A stretch of DNA of 5,968 nucleotides from Candidatus Methylomirabilota bacterium. Lineage in GTDB: Bacteria > Methylomirabilota > Methylomirabilia > Methylomirabilales > JACQHM01. The stretch lies in NCBI GenBank assembly GCA_016199025.1, contig JACQHM010000235.1:1-5968 (forward strand), written 5' to 3'. The position numbers and the translations under genes are program-made. This document shows positions 5,224-5,968 of this stretch, one piece after another (the first letter of the stretch is position 1; every line of letters starts with the position of its first letter). The notes below the pieces were generated by a model. The model was not told the DNA's origin and searched no databases. It saw only the letters and a list, made by a program, of their open reading frames with translations.

Positions 5224-5721
5224 ATGAAAAAGCTGTTGATGGCGCTGGTGGCAGGAGTGGTGCTGGTCGGCCTCGTCGGCCTGGCCGCGGCCCGATGGGG
5301 CGGCCCGATGGGGTCCGGCCCAGGACCGGCCATGATGGGGCAAGGTCAGATGATGATGGCCGGCTGGCACCATGAAGGAGGCATGATGGGCGGTGGGCAT
5401 CATGGCCCCGGCATGGGAATGATGGGCGGAGGACCGAAAGGGACCGGCTGGGGAGGCCCCTGTGCTGGGAAGGGCGTGACGGGGACGCCGACGACCACCC
5501 CGATCACCCAGGACCAGGCGAAAGAACTGGCCGAGAAGTACGCCCAGACCTCTCTCCCCGGGTACACGGTGGAGAAGGTCGAGGGCTTCCCGGTGCATCA
5601 CGGGGACCGAACAGCCTACCGGGTCGAGCTGAAGGGTCCCAAGGGTGAGACCGAACGGATTCACATCGGCCCCTTCGGTCATGTGATGGTCGCTAACCCC
5701 TGTGCCCCCTACCGCCGCTAG
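5224..5721 (+). CDS. Secreted Met/His/Gly-rich putative metal-binding protein with PepSY-like C-terminal domain
   Basis: This is a 165-residue exported protein. A Sec signal peptide (KK at 2-3, hydrophobic core 5-21, likely cleavage after the AAA at 21-23) has no lipobox cysteine. Residues 24-78 are low complexity, with repeated MM, HH and GG pairs (WHHEGGMMGGGHH at 48-60), the kind of composition that binds copper, silver or zinc in periplasmic chaperones. After C80 and a Thr-rich linker (86-92), residues 94-158 look like a single PepSY-type domain: helix DQAKELAEKYAQT, then strands with YTVEKVEGFPVHHGDRTAYR and a final IHIGPFGHVMVANP. C160 near the end could pair with C80. ATG5224 has AAGGAGG about 8 nt upstream. 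It is driven by a sigma-54 promoter and closed by its own terminator. The metal role is inferred from composition; the specific metal is unknown. ZraP is a functional analogue suggested by context, not a sequence match I can show. Confidence 0.88.
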   Translation: MKKLLMALVAGVVLVGLVGLAAARWGGPMGSGPGPAMMGQGQMMMAGWHHEGGMMGGGHHGPGMGMMGGGPKGTGWGGPCAGKGVTGTPTTTPITQDQAKELAEKYAQTSLPGYTVEKVEGFPVHHGDRTAYRVELKGPKGETERIHIGPFGHVMVANPCAPYRR

Positions 5722-5747
5722 TCGTCCACTCATTAACACCCCTTTGG

Positions 5748-5782
5748 CCCCCCTGAGCGTGATAGCCCAGGGGGGTTCTTTA
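5748..5782 (+). terminator. Rho-independent terminator after the Met/His-rich gene
   Basis: CCCCCCTG (5748-5755) pairs perfectly with CAGGGGGG (5768-5775) around a 12-nt loop. It is followed by TTCTTTAT. The T-run is interrupted, but the GC-rich stem is strong and sits 26 nt after the stop codon. Confidence 0.8.
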
Positions 5783-5798
5783 TGGTAAACTAACCATA
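5781..5798. repeat. Short inverted repeat upstream of the partial right-end gene
   Basis: TATGGT (5781-5786) and ACCATA (5793-5798) are perfect reverse complements separated by six bases. The site lies directly after the terminator and about 50 nt before ATG5846, where a promoter or operator for the next gene would be expected. I could not find a convincing -35/-10 pair here. Confidence 0.35.
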
Positions 5799-5845
5799 AC
5801 TGTAGAGGCCGTGTCTTCACGGGAACTTCTGGTGGAGATTCTCCG

Positions 5846-5968
5846 ATGGTTCCAGGTCGCTCCTCCTCCAAACCTCTCTTCGCGCCGCATTATTTGCTGA
5901 CCACCCTTCTCCTCTTGATCGGTGTGGTCGGCATTTACACCTTCCTGGACGCCAGGAGGCTCCAGAAG
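5846..5968 (+). CDS. N-terminal fragment of a membrane protein, probably a sensor histidine kinase (runs off the window)
   Basis: Only the first 41 codons are present and the frame is open to the window end. ATG5846 has GGTGGAG about 8 nt upstream. The fragment has a short basic, Ser-rich cytoplasmic head (residues 1-9), then LFAPHYLLTTLLLLIGVVGIY containing one transmembrane helix (about 16-35). After the helix it continues with TFLDARRLQK, which looks like the start of an amphipathic segment. This head-helix-charged-helix plan is common at the start of two-component sensor kinases. Position supports that reading: it follows a sigma-54-controlled secreted protein in the way zraP neighbours zraSR. 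No kinase motif lies inside the window, so the family call is inference from architecture and context. The start codon is well supported. Confidence 0.68.
   Translation, partial: MVPGRSSSKPLFAPHYLLTTLLLLIGVVGIYTFLDARRLQK

Noticed and set aside
5185..5871. Minus-strand open frame of 228 codons
   Set aside because: It lies antisense to the secreted Met/His-rich gene and overlaps its sigma-54 promoter and terminator. The His/Ala/Gly/Ser-rich translation has no domain or plausible ribosome-binding site.
1..5968. CRISPR array, tRNA or rRNA genes, insertion sequence or attachment site
   Set aside because: No regularly spaced repeats, cloverleaf patterns, transposase-like frames or terminal repeats were seen on either strand.

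Overview
The window looks like GC-rich bacterial DNA, probably from an anaerobic or microaerophilic Desulfobacterota-like lineage. This placement is an inference. It rests on a selenocysteine-containing Uxx-star glutaredoxin-like gene, a VKOR thiol-oxidation gene, QueG, a sodium symporter and a sigma-54-type promoter. No rRNA or other taxonomic marker is present.

Minus strand, right to left: a compact four-gene unit starts from a sigma-70-like promoter near 4920-4948. It runs through a beta-hydroxyacid dehydrogenase (4875-4015), epoxyqueuosine reductase QueG (3979-2819), a sodium:solute symporter (2815-1103) and a two-helix small membrane protein (1096-887). The last three junctions are 35, 3 and 6 nt. 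A second promoter (856-885) then drives a short gene at 815-573 that conventional gene calling breaks at UGA codons. Read with selenocysteine it is an 80-residue glutaredoxin-like protein with Sec19 in a UPYT active site and a second Sec78 followed by two residues and TAA, the Uxx-stop ending. Each UGA has a candidate SECIS hairpin at the right distance; the second is a perfect 7-bp stem with a GGU loop. A strong terminator (503-540) follows, and only 20 nt later a VKOR-family membrane oxidoreductase begins (482-24). Together these two genes look like a thiol/selenol redox pair.

Plus strand, right side: a 348-nt intergenic region carries a textbook sigma-54 promoter (5165-5181) preceded by two strong inverted repeats. 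It drives a secreted Met/His/Gly-rich protein with a PepSY-like C-terminal half (5224-5721), which ends at a rho-independent terminator. The next gene (5846 to the window edge) starts with a short cytoplasmic head and one transmembrane helix, as membrane sensor kinases do. This layout resembles a Zra-type metal or envelope-stress circuit: a sigma-54-dependent periplasmic metal-binding protein next to its two-component system. The kinase identity and the missing regulator are inferred.

The most notable content is the double-UGA selenoprotein, which looks like non-coding or broken sequence to a standard ORF finder, and the sigma-54-controlled putative metal-binding module.
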